Source: Rosa chinensis (taxonomy: Eukaryota > Streptophyta > Magnoliopsida > Rosales > Rosaceae). From it: a DNA stretch of 64,000 bases. Position numbers and translations under genes: made by a program. Location: positions 4,337,501 to 4,401,500 of the forward strand of contig NC_037090.1 of NCBI RefSeq assembly GCF_002994745.2. Direction: 5' to 3'. A model generated the notes under the pieces. It was not told the origin of the DNA, did no database searches, and worked only from the letters and a program-made list of their open reading frames with translations. Below are positions 1 through 11,589 of the stretch, one piece after another (positions within the stretch are counted from its first letter, which is position 1; every line of letters starts with the position of its first letter).

Positions 1-11
1 TACTGTCGATT

Positions 12-825
12 AGAAATACAATTATTTTTTGAAAGAAAGAGGAATTTTCCTCTTACAAAATTCATTGATACTCATGCCAAAATGTCAATTACATATCCTT
101 TTGTTGCCTTCAAATTAGACAGATCAAGAAGTTGTAGTAGAATAAACTATTGTGATACATAGAGATAGACCACCTATATTAAAACTCAACACTCACATAA
201 ACGCAAGCCTAAATGCTAAGAAGCAGAAAGGCAGAGTAAAACTATACTCATTAGTGCTATTAAGAAACCAACAAGCAAAGCATTCTAATAAAGTAGGAAA
301 TTATTTAGGGAAAAAAAAAGTAAACTAGAAGCCCAGGCCCAAAGGAGAGCTCAGCCCAACAGCCAATCCTGCCCCAATCCTCGAGCAGATCCGTCAAGCA
401 CAGCCGCACGCGTCCATCACCCCTGTCACCAGAACGAAGAGCACCACCAACCCACCACGACACTGCCAACAAAGCAACGCGCTGCTGCCGCCTGGAGCAA
501 CGCCGCTCACGACACCTAATGCCAAACTAAGAGCCGGTGCACTCATTGGCACTTGCCCCAGAGCAGTGAATCAGAAACAACGACGGCATACCACGTACCA
601 TCCTGCCTTCAAACCGATCGGACCTAAGAACCCAGTGATAGGAACCATCACCCGTCCTACAACAGCAGCGACAACAGCGCAACCCAGGTCGTCATCACTG
701 CCAGCCACCACCGGACAAGAATCGAACGGAAAACGACGGAAGCTGGTTAGGGATTTTTGGTAGCGACTTTGCCCTATCCAAAAAAAAAAAAAAATTTTGA
801 TTAGAACTATAGAAATACAGTTATT
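12..825 (-). mobile_element. LINE-like retroposon copy, probable
   Basis: AGAAATACAATTATT at 12-26 recurs with one mismatch at 811-825, as expected of a target-site duplication. A short T-run follows the left copy, so the element probably reads on the minus strand with its A-tail on the left. The right half (about 330-770) is GC-rich and the left half AT-rich, the same plan as the clearer retroposon at 51195-52194; both right ends carry a GGTAG motif. An A-run at 780-794 near the right end makes the orientation less certain. No reverse transcriptase is present, so this is a deleted, non-autonomous copy. The 65-codon ORF at 566-763 lies inside it and I do not regard it as a gene. Confidence 0.5.
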
Positions 826-965
826 GTATTTACGGTTACCATTAAGTATTGTTTGTTAGTTCTATTTTCTTGTCAATCTAAGGCAATATGCATGATTTTC
901 TTATTACTATTATTATATTTTTAGACATTTGAGGGGGTATCCCCCACCTAGCTAGCTTAATCTTA

Positions 966-1299
966 GGGCATCTCCAACAGAGTAGCTAAACTCAATTTTT
1001 AGCTATATATAACTATTTCTAATGCAAAATTCAACTCCAACAGACTAGCTATAGGTAAGTTAAATTTAACTATAGCTAAAATGGTTAGCTATATTTAGCT
1101 AGAGTATCCTACATAGCTAAAGCAAAAGTTATATTTCTCTTTTTTTTTTTTGTCCACATGTCAGTTTATGATTTGATAAAATATAGTTATTATTTACAAA
1201 TAGCTACCATTGCTGGAGCAACATTGCTAAATCAATAGCTATATTTCACAACTTTAACTAAATTTAACTAAAAAACAATTTATACTGTTGGAGATGCTC
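966..1299. mobile_element. Tourist-like (PIF/Harbinger) MITE
   Basis: The ends are inverted: GGGCATCTCCAACAG on the left and CTGTTGGAGATGCTC on the right, 14 of 15 matching. A TTA trinucleotide lies directly outside each end (963-965 and 1300-1302), the target duplication typical of PIF/Harbinger elements. The 334-bp interior is AT-rich, with many TAGCTA and TTTAGCT words, and has no coding potential. Confidence 0.85.
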
Positions 1300-1302
1300 T
1301 TA

Positions 1303-2680
1303 TTCATTTATATCATTTGTGTTACCCTGGAAGTGGCCGGAAGGCAAGGTCATTCAGTTCAATGACTACGAAAAAGTCACATATGGTGTACATTGATCCG
1401 AGCGTTAACAAAATAGAATGGAGTTATATATCTCTTAGGGTATGAGTCCATGCAGGTTATTTCTACCAAACTGCCAAAGAAGACACGTAAGAGGTTCTGG
1501 GGTACAACACATATTAATTTGCTGCATTATGAAAATTGAATTGACAATGTAAGGAAATTGTGGATGAGCCTAAACCCTTTCCTATTCGATCGACCACATC
1601 AGAATGATAAGGAGGATTATCCAACAAAACTTAATGGAGTCAAGAAGCACAAACAAGTACTCTATCCAAAAATATTAAACATTGCACCTAATATATATGT
1701 TGCTTGTAATTGTAGAGAGAAGAGAGTAACATTATTGAAGTTCGTAATTATTTGATCCAATTACATAAGTTTCTCAATTGTAAGTGACATATTCTGAGTC
1801 AACGACTAGTTATTGTATAATTTTATTTGTTGTAATAAAAATAAAAAAGAATATTTATTAAAAAATTCATTAATTGATTCATATATCTAGTTGTTGTTCT
1901 AGGACGCTGTCCTAGTTTTTTGTAATGAGAGAATATGATCAAATCATCCAGATCCAAGGTTCAAGGGTCATAACTGCTTCCGTAATGGGAGCTGATGTTC
2001 TTTTGGAGGGATCATATACAAAAAAGCAACAAACTAAATAGTATCGAAATTCAAATACCACAGAGAAAATGGATAAACCGATTATGAACTAAAACAACAG
2101 ATGAAAAGATACCTTAAAATTGTATCCGTGACATAGTAACATGATGCCTCAATGATAAAATCTTAGCCTATTAATATAAAATCTGGAACTGTATGTAAGT
2201 ACTCAGATCACCACAACCTATCTGAGCACAGTCACCACCGTCGTCGACTGTCTGGCTTCGTATAATAGAGGTAATCCCGTTCTCTGTTATTCGTCTTCAG
2301 CCAACCCTCCCTATTTCGATGCCAGGCAAATCCAATATAAATGTTAAAAAAAATTATAACGAAATGAAAAACCACCACCAATACAAGTAGGTCAAACTAC
2401 CTGCAGATTTTAAATTCGTCGAGATTTGCATCAAACTGTTTCAGTTCTTCTAGTAGCGATTTGCGACTTCTGTACGCGATGGTCGCAGCCACAAGTGGAG
2501 CCATCGTCAAGGCGAGTTCAACATACATGATTTTGGCTAGCTAGAATACTCTATCTAGAATTTCTCTTTGACAATTCAAACCTAGTCACCTGGCCTTATG
2601 AAGAACCCTAGTTTGGCATTCCTTGTTTGTACTGATATTTATATGTGTATGGAAAAACCGTAGCCACGGTTGTTTATCTT
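1303..2680. other. Intergenic, no gene seen
   Basis: AT-rich DNA without a convincing coding region. The 65-codon ORF at 1558-1755 resembles no family I know and has no clear exon context. Nothing else supportable was seen. Confidence 0.5.
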
Positions 2681-2689
2681 TTCTTGCTA

Positions 2690-3140
2690 ATCAAGATTAT
2701 CTTTTCTTTGTTCAGAATTATCTCAACTATTACTCATTTGATAGATTGGTCACTTAATTTTCAAATTTATCACTTTGGTCACTCAACTATTACTCTATCA
2801 ATCATTAGTCTTTTTGCTAAATCTTCCATTAAAATCTCAGTTAAATAGGCAATAACTTTGTGAATATGCATTTTTAGAGGGTAATTTCATCAAAATCTCG
2901 CTTTAGTCACTTCTTCCAATCAATCTTATTTAGACTTCTTAGTATTCCAAGGCTGGTTGGACAAAAATATTCTTAATATTGTAGCAAAAAAATTTTAACG
3001 GAAAAATTAATCATAAAGTAACTAAAGTGAATAACGGATTTAAAATTGAGTAACCAAAATTCTATATTTCAAAACGAGGTCACCAAAGTGTCGAACATGT
3101 AAAATTTGAGTGACTATTTGTGATATTCTCCCTATAAAAT
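2690..3140. repeat. Degenerate long inverted-repeat element
   Basis: GGTCACT-rich sequence near 2745-2800 recurs in reverse complement near 3015-3115, with shared blocks such as CACTTTGGT plus GTCACTCAA. The two arms are diverged and the borders cannot be placed exactly. This pattern fits an old MITE of a common plant family. No target duplication was confirmed. Confidence 0.4.
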
Positions 3141-3472
3141 AATAAAACGTCTTTTTCTTTGACAATAAGAAACTGTTTTATTTTCTTCCACCAAAAGCAG
3201 CGCAAAAATATCTGGTTAGTAGTTTTTCATGATAGTCATAATTATCTCTTCATTTTGTTTTTTTGTTTTTTTTTTTTAAATAAGAGCTGTGCAGTTGCCT
3301 TAGCCCAGATGAAAAGCAATTGTTTAATTTCTTTGGTAAAAAGAAATTTTTTCTTTTCTTCCACGAAAAGCAGTACACTTAAATGCAATTGAACCTAGCT
3401 TGTGCTAAAAGAAAACATGCTTAATATATATTCTAGTATTCTACCCATAGATGACTTTGAAACAAAACACAG

Positions 3473-3891
3473 ATGGAAATGGAAGCTATTGCCGTTATTG
3501 TTCTTGGTATCGGTTTAGTTGGTGGTTACCGGCAGTATTGCAAGAAGCGTGATCTGGTTTCTCTAAATAAAGATTTCGAACTTAAAAGATGGTGGCGTTT
3601 CAGGTTGTCAGTTTGATCTTCCTCTCTTCTAATCTCCATTTTCATCCTTTTGGTTTTGATATCTACTGATCTCCATCTCTACTCATTTTCGATCGTTTCC
3701 GTCAATATGAAATTCTCGTCTATACATCTCCTCCCATATTTTGTTCTGTTTATTCTCTTAATTTGCTTCTTTTCTTTCGAATTTGGATCCCAAGAAATTT
3801 AAGTATATATCTGAATTTGCCATGCATGTATCGGTAAAGGCGTCAATTTGTTCCACAAGAGACGTTCATTGATCCTCCCGAGAGTTCTTGA
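3473..3891 (+). CDS. Candidate 60-residue single-pass membrane microprotein
   Basis: Two exons, 3473-3603 and 3840-3891, join in frame through a 236-bp GT-AG intron (donor AG/GTTGTC, acceptor TAAAG/GCG) to give 60 codons and a TGA. The protein starts MEMEA, has a hydrophobic segment at residues 5-19, then a basic stretch with KRWWRFRRQF at 38-47, and ends FIDPPESS. That order (short N terminus, one membrane helix, positively charged tail) suggests a small membrane-anchored protein, perhaps organellar, but I do not recognise the family. Support is the clean intron phase and the non-random composition; conservation was not tested. It is surrounded by repeat DNA, so a fragment of a larger gene is possible. 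Confidence 0.45.
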
Positions 3892-4865
3892 CATCCAGAA
3901 GACACATAATCAATCAGGTGGCCTTTGTTTCAAATTAGCAAGATATCGTTTATATATTTTAGTTGTGGTACATCTTGAAATATATCTTAAATTAAAAGAC
4001 TATAATTTTATTTCGAAGTAGCACTAAACCGTGATGGTGTTGCCCCGTTATAAGTGCCCTTAAAAAACAATACTTTACTATTATACTTAGATGTTCTATT
4101 AACATGTGGCAGGTAATCGATGAATACTTCAAGCCATCCAATGATGGATCAGAGGAAGACTCGTCTCGGATTCTAGTTAATTAGTAGGTAGCTAGAAAGG
4201 ATTGGAGCCACCTAGAAACGACAACATTATAATAACAACGTACTCTATATGCTTGTTGTTATCAACAGTCTTTCACAACAGGCAAAGAATGTGCTTTTTA
4301 GAAACTATTACCCCCACATGCATCATTTGCATATTTGGTTATCAATAACTTACCTCTTGCACGTTTTAATCAGCAAGTTGTCAATTAATTTATCAAGAAG
4401 TAGGCGTGAATGTTGATAAAACTTAGAAAAACAGCAGACAATTGTGTAGGAATGTTGCCGCTTTAATCTAAATTTTAGTGCACTTTCCAACTGTGTGGAC
4501 AATTTTCAGAAATCCTTAGCAAACAAAAGAAAAGGAAGACTTGACTAAGGTCAATCAACTAAAAACCTAATTCTAACTCTATCTCTCTAAAAAAAAATAA
4601 GCATAGCTTTATGCCTCTCTAAATCCATCAGACCCAAAACGTATTGTGCTCATCTCCAGGTCCGAAGGGATCGGAGCCACTAATAGCACTGCTACGTTAA
4701 TAGCGGTTAGGGTTTTCTACTACCCCGGCAACCCTAATCACCTTCATTTACCCTCATCTCCTTTTTCCCCAACTGCAAACCCTAATTCAACGTTAATTTC
4801 TTTTGAATCCTTAGCTCTGATTCATTCTCGCACCCAATTTTGACTCCAAATTAGAATCGCATAGA
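3892..4865. other. Intergenic, no gene seen
   Basis: AT-rich with several stops in every frame. The 65-codon ORF at 4646-4843 has no recognisable domain. If the microprotein gene upstream is real, its 3' UTR would begin here. Confidence 0.4.
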
Positions 4866-5180
4866 GAGGATAATAATTCAGTTAAACATAGTCCTTACAA
4901 CAACATGTTGAGGATGTTGTTATAAATTACAACTCCTGCCCAACATGTTGTTAAATACTTACAACAACGAGCAGAGCATGTTGTTGATTAATTATAACAC
5001 GAAACGCATGTTGTGAAATATCTCGTCCTATATATGACGTGTGCATGTTGTTATAGGCTTCTCAATAAGGTTTCCAAATCAGTTGACAACATAACATGGA
5101 AATTGAAAGTGTTGTTTAAAAAATTAGACTTTTAACGACTCTGCCATCTACAACATATGCCAAACATTGTTGAAAGTGAT
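4866..5180. repeat. Cluster of ACAACATG / CATGTTGT words
   Basis: Words of the type ACAACATGTTG, CATGTTGTT and ACAACATA occur about ten times within roughly 300 bp, in both orientations. Clusters of short words in both orientations are known from subterminal regions of CACTA and other DNA transposons, where transposase binds. I found no terminal inverted repeat, so this may be a fragment of one. Confidence 0.4.
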
Positions 5181-5500
5181 GGGAGGATAAAAATGTCAAG
5201 AAGTGTATACGAATGGTCATAGGTGAGGAGATGATAACCCTAAGATTCCAAATCAGCCGCTCAACATCCAAAACCTTTGCCATGCCTTTTCCTCTTACAT
5301 ATTGTCACTCTCACTCGAGGCCTGCTCACCAACCTCTCGAGGCCGATAAGCCTAATGTGGGAGTTTTCTTTTTGTTTTTAAATGATCTCAACAGAGTCGC
5401 TCATTAAAAAATTAAAATCCAATATTTCACTTCTTAATGCATGGGGTGGTTGGTCAGATAAAATATTTATGACAAGGTCAAGATCTGCTCGATGAAGCCA

Positions 5501-5577
5501 TGAAAGTGGGAAGCGAATATGGCCGAGAAGGCGATGAAAGTGGGAAGCGAATATGGCCGAGAAGGCGATGAAAGTGT
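5501..5577. repeat. 34-bp tandem repeat, about 2.3 copies
   Basis: The unit beginning TGAAAGTGGGAAGCGAATAT starts at 5501 and repeats exactly at 5535, with a partial third copy at 5569. The copies are almost identical, so the duplication is recent. Confidence 0.9.
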
Positions 5578-5579
5578 AA

Positions 5580-6600
5580 GGCTGAGTCTCTGTGGAGGAC
5601 ACTCTTAACGAGGAAGCTGAACTTTTATTATTAACAAGAGAGGAAATTTGTAGTTTATGGTCTATTTTAACATTATCACAATGAGATTTTGATTTTGCTT
5701 GTTGGCTTGTTGCCGATTACTATTCATTCGTTCTTCTCCGGCTTTGTGCCATTTTCGAATTTTGGTATGAATGAATGAGTTGCAAGCACAGTGAAACTCT
5801 AAGCTAGTTATATTGAAATTTAGATTATTCTATTCATCTTGTTCTTTCTCTTTTTTAATCCCATCATGTAGCATGATAAAGGGATGATGCTCTGATTGCT
5901 CGTTCTTCAAACATCAGAATGTATTTTAATACATGAGTAATACTAATAGCATTTAATCACGAGTAATTAGCTGGATGATATTCATGAGGATCGAACATCT
6001 GACGAAATTTTCTTTATTGTGCTTTGGGATAATGCAAGCCTCAGCATCTGTATTTGAAATAAGTTAGATTTGTTAGTAGTTTTATGAATTTTGAAACTTT
6101 CTAAACAATTTAGGCCTCAAGCCCAAAATTACAAGCAACCTAAATTAACCATAGACATCATGCATTTTCATGATGACCAATTTCACAACACACACGTTAT
6201 TATAAGCCTTAAGAACATGAATGTGCATGTCTTGAATCCACCTACGTACACATGACAACATGGTGCGGGGAATATATTGTTTCTAATCATCATCTGAGGC
6301 CCAAATGAGTTTGTGATAATGAAAATATTCTTTAGCCTACCAAATGATATTTTGTGCATCAACACCAATGAATTTGACCAAGGTTGTTGGTCTTTCAAAT
6401 ACATAATTAAGATTTCTAATTTGATGATCAAAAATTGACACGTCGGGTTATTAGAAACATCCTTTTTACACTAAGTTTTTTTTAAATAATAATATATATG
6501 TGTGCGTAATCACAAATTTCTTGATCAACGCGGTGATCGATCAGGTAAACTAATGGACAAGATAAAAGATGTAATTAGGCCAGGGCACAACTTTGGGTGA
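5580..6600. other. Intergenic, no gene seen
   Basis: AT-rich DNA. The 82-codon minus-strand ORF at 6183-6431 has no recognisable motif and no supporting exon structure. Confidence 0.4.
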
Positions 6601-7057
6601 ACACCTCTTTTAAATTTTTCTTCCATCAATTTGGAACAGCTTGCCGATTTGTTTACAAAAGGTTTGTGCTCACCTCAACATATCTATTTGTGCGCTTACT
6701 AAAAAAAAAAAAAAAAAAAAAAACATATCTATTTGTGCTCCAGCTAACCAGCTTGATGTGCAGCCCATCCATCAAACTGAGAGAGGTCTTAACGAAGAAA
6801 GAAGATCAAAACTCTGCTTTTCTACTGCTTTGTGCTAATTAGCGTTAATTCTGTTACTTGCATGATTACTTAGTTAATGGCCTACAGCTGTTTTACACGT
6901 GTTGCAATTCTGCTCACTCATCAGCTTGTATAAATAGCTGTAGCTGCCCCTTGCTTCACTCATTGGAACAGAAACCGAAAGTCAATAGCAAAATCTCTTT
7001 TCTCTTTCTCTCACTTTTCTCTCTCTCTTTCTTTGAGCTCAAGAACCCTAGCTTTCA
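6600..7057 (+). mobile_element. Ty1/copia retrotransposon remnant: RNase H tail and probable 3' LTR
   Basis: From 6634 one frame reads EQLADLFTKGL, the hallmark near the C terminus of the copia polyprotein. Downstream is an A-run of about 24 (6701-6723), followed by a repeat of the preceding words CATATCTATTTGTGC. A purine-rich stretch (AACTGAGAGAGG, ending near 6786) could be a polypurine tract, and the next 270 bp carry a TATA box (TATAAATA, 6929-6936) with a pyrimidine-rich leader, as in a copia LTR. The LTR would run from about 6787 to about 7057, but its first bases read TC rather than TG. The rest of the element and the 5' LTR are absent. Confidence 0.55.
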
Positions 7058-7874
7058 ATGTTCCCTCCAATAATTCTCCCTCCTTCTAAACAACAATGTA
7101 TTAGCACATTGATTATAATTGGCTCCATGCATCGACACTCTTTGACCCAACATATCAACTTTTTTTAATCACCTCGGGATTCGACAATGAACAGCGTACG
7201 GCTACGTGGGGTCATACTTGTCTTCCCAGCAATGTTCATATATCATTTCCAGGTCACATAAAATTTCTCACATCTCTCTTTGGTCTTTGGGAAGTTTTGG
7301 AACAGCGAAGAATTAGTACCTTAATAAAAATTTGCATTTTTTTTTAATTTGCTAAATGAAAACATTTAGAATTTCCTTTTGTGTACAGACCCAAAAAAAA
7401 AATCCTTGTGTGTGTGTGTGTGTGTATATAGGCCGTCAATAATTGTATTTACACCTTTGATCTATAGGGTGTTAGCTAGGGTTGCAGAAAAGCTGAACTC
7501 TTTGTATGTTCTAAAGCTGTCGATGCATGGCAGGCTTCTCTTTCTGTTTTGACTTCAAGTCTTCAACCTTGTTCTATATTTGGTATCAATTCATAGACTA
7601 AAATATAAAAAATAGGCTGCATGTTTTTAATGCTATATACAATTCTTAATTACTCCATGTTTTTAACTTTTTATATTGCTAGTATTATTCATAGACTCAA
7701 ATCCTTCACTTCATATGTTGGAGATATCTGAGTACTTCTAGTACAATAAGAGCTCATGCATGCCCCCAGCAGAAGACAATTATTATGACAAATTCCATTC
7801 AAAGACTACAAGTTTGAGGCTTAAATTAAAGGATGAATTCATTTTAACTAAAAAGGAGGGGATTTTGATGATGA
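7058..7874. other. 3' flank of the bHLH gene
   Basis: AT-rich, with a (TG)n microsatellite at about 7409-7426. The part next to 7875 would hold the bHLH 3' UTR (minus strand). No other gene seen. Confidence 0.4.
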
Positions 7875-9136
7875 TCAATTCAAATGCAACATAGCCTCTT
7901 CCTGAATCCTAGCTAGCATCTGATACACAGCTGTCGCAATTTCATCCACTGAAGTCAACGCGCAGTCCTCTTCTACCTGCTTTCAAAAAAAAAAAAAATT
8001 AATCATAATGCTTAAAAGATATTAAAGAGATGCTAGTTAATAACCAAGTCAGTTCTAATTAATTACCTTGACACTTAGAGAATAGAGGACAATTTCGTCA
8101 ACAGTGGCAACATTGAGGTGAAGAATGGTCAGGCGCAGTGTGTGCAACCCAGAAACAAACTTCAAGAGCTGCTTCGGAACCCTTTTGGATCTGACCTTGA
8201 GGTTTGCATGGCTCTCCACCATAGTCACCTCAATGTCTGCTGCAACCCTCACATTCATGTCCGCCGCGTACTTGTGCTCAACCGACGGCCTCTGATCAGA
8301 ATCGTATCGATTTTCATGACTAGTCTGATGACCAGTACTAGTACTGGTACTAGTTGTTGATGATGAGTATTGTGGAAAGCTAAAGAAGTCTGAGAAAGGC
8401 AAATCCGAATTGTTATTGTTTGGCTTTTGAGCACCGAGGAATTGCACTTGTTGCTCTAGCTCCTTCACAAAGTTAATAGCACCCCCAATGATTGATGCTT
8501 GGTCACCCTAATAAAGAACAAATATTATTAGTCAATCAAATTCCAAGCAAGTCACCATCATTTTCCCATCTCCCAAGTAAATCATATTTGAACGGTCCAA
8601 TATGTACATGAAACTTGAATAACAACAATATTAAAGCCTAAAAAGAGAGATCGAAATACCCTCTGGACATATGAATCGGGCATTATAGATCGAAGGGCAG
8701 AGAGATACTCATTCATTTGTTTTCTTCTGTTGCGCTCAACAGCAATGTGCGTCATTCTCTGGTTCTCAATCTCCTCCTTGTTCTTTTTGCTCTTGGCACG
8801 CCGCCGTTTCGGACGAATGGTGGTCGTCGGACCAGTATCCTCCACTAATGGAAGTTGTAACTGAGCTTGATCAAAGTCGGTTGAACCATCTGGGTTTGGA
8901 TTGGAGAGCTGCAAATCGTCGAAATGCGGAACGATTGAAGGAGGTGAGCAGTAAGTCGTGAAATGGTGATCTGTTTGGTTGCCGAGAAAATCAAAAGAGG
9001 CTTCTTGCAGCAGATGCTGCTGCTGATGATCATCATGATCATCACAGCTCCAATTCCCTGCTAACAAGTTGTAGAGGTCTTTGTTAGTAGTGTAAGTAAA
9101 AGGATCTTGAGGGAAAACGACGGCGTCTAGCGCCAT
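7875..9136 (-). CDS. bHLH transcription factor, bHLH94/bHLH96-like
   Basis: Three exons on the minus strand, 9136-8660, 8507-8067 and 7976-7875, join in phase 0 with GT-AG introns to give 339 residues. The N terminus [13 protein letters not shown] is typical of the subgroup Ia bHLH94/96 proteins. Residues about 127-180 form the bHLH domain: the basic part has H130, E134 and R138, the E-box-contacting triad, and helix 2 begins at the exon 1/2 junction ([13 protein letters not shown]). The C-terminal third resembles the ACT-like dimerisation domain of this subgroup. Family knowledge: a nuclear E-box-binding dimer in the clade of SPEECHLESS, MUTE and FAMA, but in a branch without a settled role. 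A His/Gln-rich stretch lies at 34-43. The start is the first ATG of the conserved N terminus. Assignment to bHLH94 versus bHLH96 is not resolved. Confidence 0.93.
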
Positions 9137-9539
9137 GTTAGTTAGAGTGATCTTTGGCTAATTGACGATAGGCCGGATATATGGTCTTGTTGGGATGGAG
9201 AAAGGGGATGAGGTTTTTAAAGGGCTAGATGATGAAACAAATCTACAGCACATCCTGCACGTGAAATAAAGTTGAACTTATTGCAAGCTAGAGGGAAACA
9301 TTGCATAGAATACTAGCTATACGCATCAATATGATTTTTTTCAAGATTTTTATCCGGGTGTATGTGCATTTAACAAAGACACATCTATATCGTGTCACCT
9401 CATCACTGGATATTTGTAGTTTACCAAAAATAATAACAAAAAAAAAAAAAAAACTTGTGAATTCAATCATTAGGTATATTTTGCTATTCCGCCGCAAAAA
9501 AAGCGCTTCTACCAAATTTTAGAGTACGCATTACATATA

Positions 9540-9943
9540 GAACAATTCTTGGGTAGGGGTGAATGAGCATAAACACCCCCGTTGTCGATTAATATATTTT
9601 TACTAAATAAATTTATAATCCAATGGTTTATATCTTAAATTATCTTTTAAAGATCATCTATGTAAAAAATCAATCGAATCGAAAATTGTTTAATTATCTA
9701 ATTGACTCAAACAAATGGATGGTTCTAACAACACTTACTACTACTATGATGAACTGTCCATGTATTTCATAGAAATGAACAACTAAAAGGTTTTCAATTT
9801 GATTGATTTTTTATAGAGCTAATCTTTATATTACGTTATACAACATGAATGGTTGGATTAGAAAATTATAAAGTTATTTTGCGTTAATCACAAGAGATGG
9901 TGAATTTGCTCATTCACCTTAGGGGTGAACCTAAGAATTGTTC
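9540..9943. mobile_element. Mutator-type MITE with 9-bp target duplication
   Basis: The ends GAACAATTCTTGGG (left) and CCTAAGAATTGTTC (right) are inverted copies with one mismatch, and GTGAATGAGCA blocks just inside are also inverted. TTACATATA occurs directly outside both ends (9531-9539, 9944-9952), a 9-bp duplication as made by Mutator-like transposases. The 404-bp interior is AT-rich and non-coding. It lies about 400 bp upstream of the bHLH start. Confidence 0.85.
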
Positions 9944-9944
9944 T

Positions 9945-9947
<3 letters not shown>

Positions 9948-9979
<32 letters not shown>
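9948..9979. repeat. (TA)n microsatellite
   Basis: Uninterrupted TA dinucleotides, directly outside and partly overlapping the right target duplication of the Mutator-type MITE. Confidence 0.95.
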
Positions 9980-9982
<3 letters not shown>

Positions 9983-10684
9983 AATTCTGTCCAATTAAAT
10001 CTCTTTTGTCACTCATGCAATTATAGAATTTAGAATATAGCATTGCACCGAAAATAGTAGGATGTTAGAACCATACACTTCAAAGCTAATATTAAACTAT
10101 TTCAAATAATGAAATGAACAAAATCGACAAACTGAGAGTTAAACTAACATTACCAAAGTGAGTATTTTTCCTCTTGATTTAATTAGAGAGATTTAGGCCA
10201 TGAGGTAAGGAAGATGAATAAATAGTCTTAGTTACTTAACATTCAAGCTCCTCACACCTCAAGTTATAAGCTTTAAAGAAGTATGACTACCGACTGAATT
10301 ATTCTCCAACCACCTCAACGTATATTGTAAATTTGTAATTGAAAATTTTGTCCAAAATAAAAATGTACTATTACTTTATCGTCTTTGTGATATTTTTTTT
10401 CTTTTTGTGAACTTAAGAAGTAAATCTAAGCTTAGGGAACTAATATGATCTTTAAGTTGCATTAGGTAAAGTGTAGAGGTTGCACGTGATAGCTAGCTAT
10501 GCATATGGAAGCTAGGAGAAGCTGCAGCTGTGTAAACAAAAGGATCGAGGAGGGGGGAAAGGCCTTGTCATTTGGTAATAATACGGTCGGGTCGGGATAG
10601 GAGCTGAGTGACGTACCAACAAGAAGGTAAAAAGGGCTGGTCATGTTCAGAGATTTTTTTTTAAATTTAGATCTAAGAAAACTC

Positions 10685-10732
<48 letters not shown>

Positions 10733-11267
10733 GGGCGCCTCAGTTTGCAGCTGCAGAAATGTCAGAGAAGTACAAAAAGAATCCATGTGATCGATCATTG
10801 ATTTACCACTCCACTCTTCAATGGGTGTGACTGATCATATACTGATATACATGTACATATAGACAGAGAGAGGGAGAGAGTTTTGGTTATCTCTTATGTT
10901 TGGCCATACATGTAATTCCATTATGAGAGTAGTTAAGTTTCTGTATTTGAGAACTAAAGAGTTCTCCAGACTGACCGCAATTGTTTTATGATTAGGAAAA
11001 AATTAGCTTGTCATAAGCTGATAGGAGAGAGTCAGATATTTGAGAGTCTTCATACCTGTAATTCAATTATGAGAGTCGTATATTTGTTTGGTGGACACTT
11101 ATCAAATTAATGAATTAAAGAGAATGTTAAATAATATAATTATTGAATTTTATGATGAAAGATGTATATCGGGTAAAAAAAAAAAACTTGCATGCAAATA
11201 TTATTCTAGATTTGGCCTGTATATCGATCCACATCTATACAATTCCACACACACAAACATAAAGGCG
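9980..11267. other. Intergenic, simple repeats only
   Basis: AT-rich. A compound (TG)n(AG)n microsatellite lies at about 10685-10726 and a shorter AGAGAG tract near 10864-10879. The 89-codon minus ORF over 10462-10731 is largely a translation of the microsatellite. No gene seen. Confidence 0.5.
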
Positions 11268-11589
11268 TTCTAAAGAGGACGTCCGCACCGGGATTTCTGC
11301 TCGTTCAAGCGCCGACGACACTACGCCTCTTGCCGAACGGAGGCCAAGGGCATCCCGGACCAGTCTGCAGTCGGGTGGAGTCGCTTATATCAGTTTGTAG
11401 TCGTTACCCAAAACCTTGAAGTTGCAGGTGAGGTCACTGCCCAGAACCTTCGACCTCGATAGCTGCCCAAAAGCAATCTGGGACGCCTCTGGCCTCAGTT
11501 CGGCAGGATTCTCGCAACCATCGCCGCCTGATTGCTACAAAAGCATCGACGTCTACACTTTAGCGACAGTGCGGACGTCCACCCTATAA
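11268..11589. mobile_element. GC-rich insert bounded by inverted GGACGTCCGCAC
   Basis: GGACGTCCGCAC at 11277-11288 has an exact reverse complement at 11569-11580, and the similarity extends outward to about 21 bp with four mismatches. The roughly 300-bp interior is much richer in GC than its surroundings and has no ORF of note. This fits a MITE. No target duplication was found, so the class is open. Confidence 0.55.
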
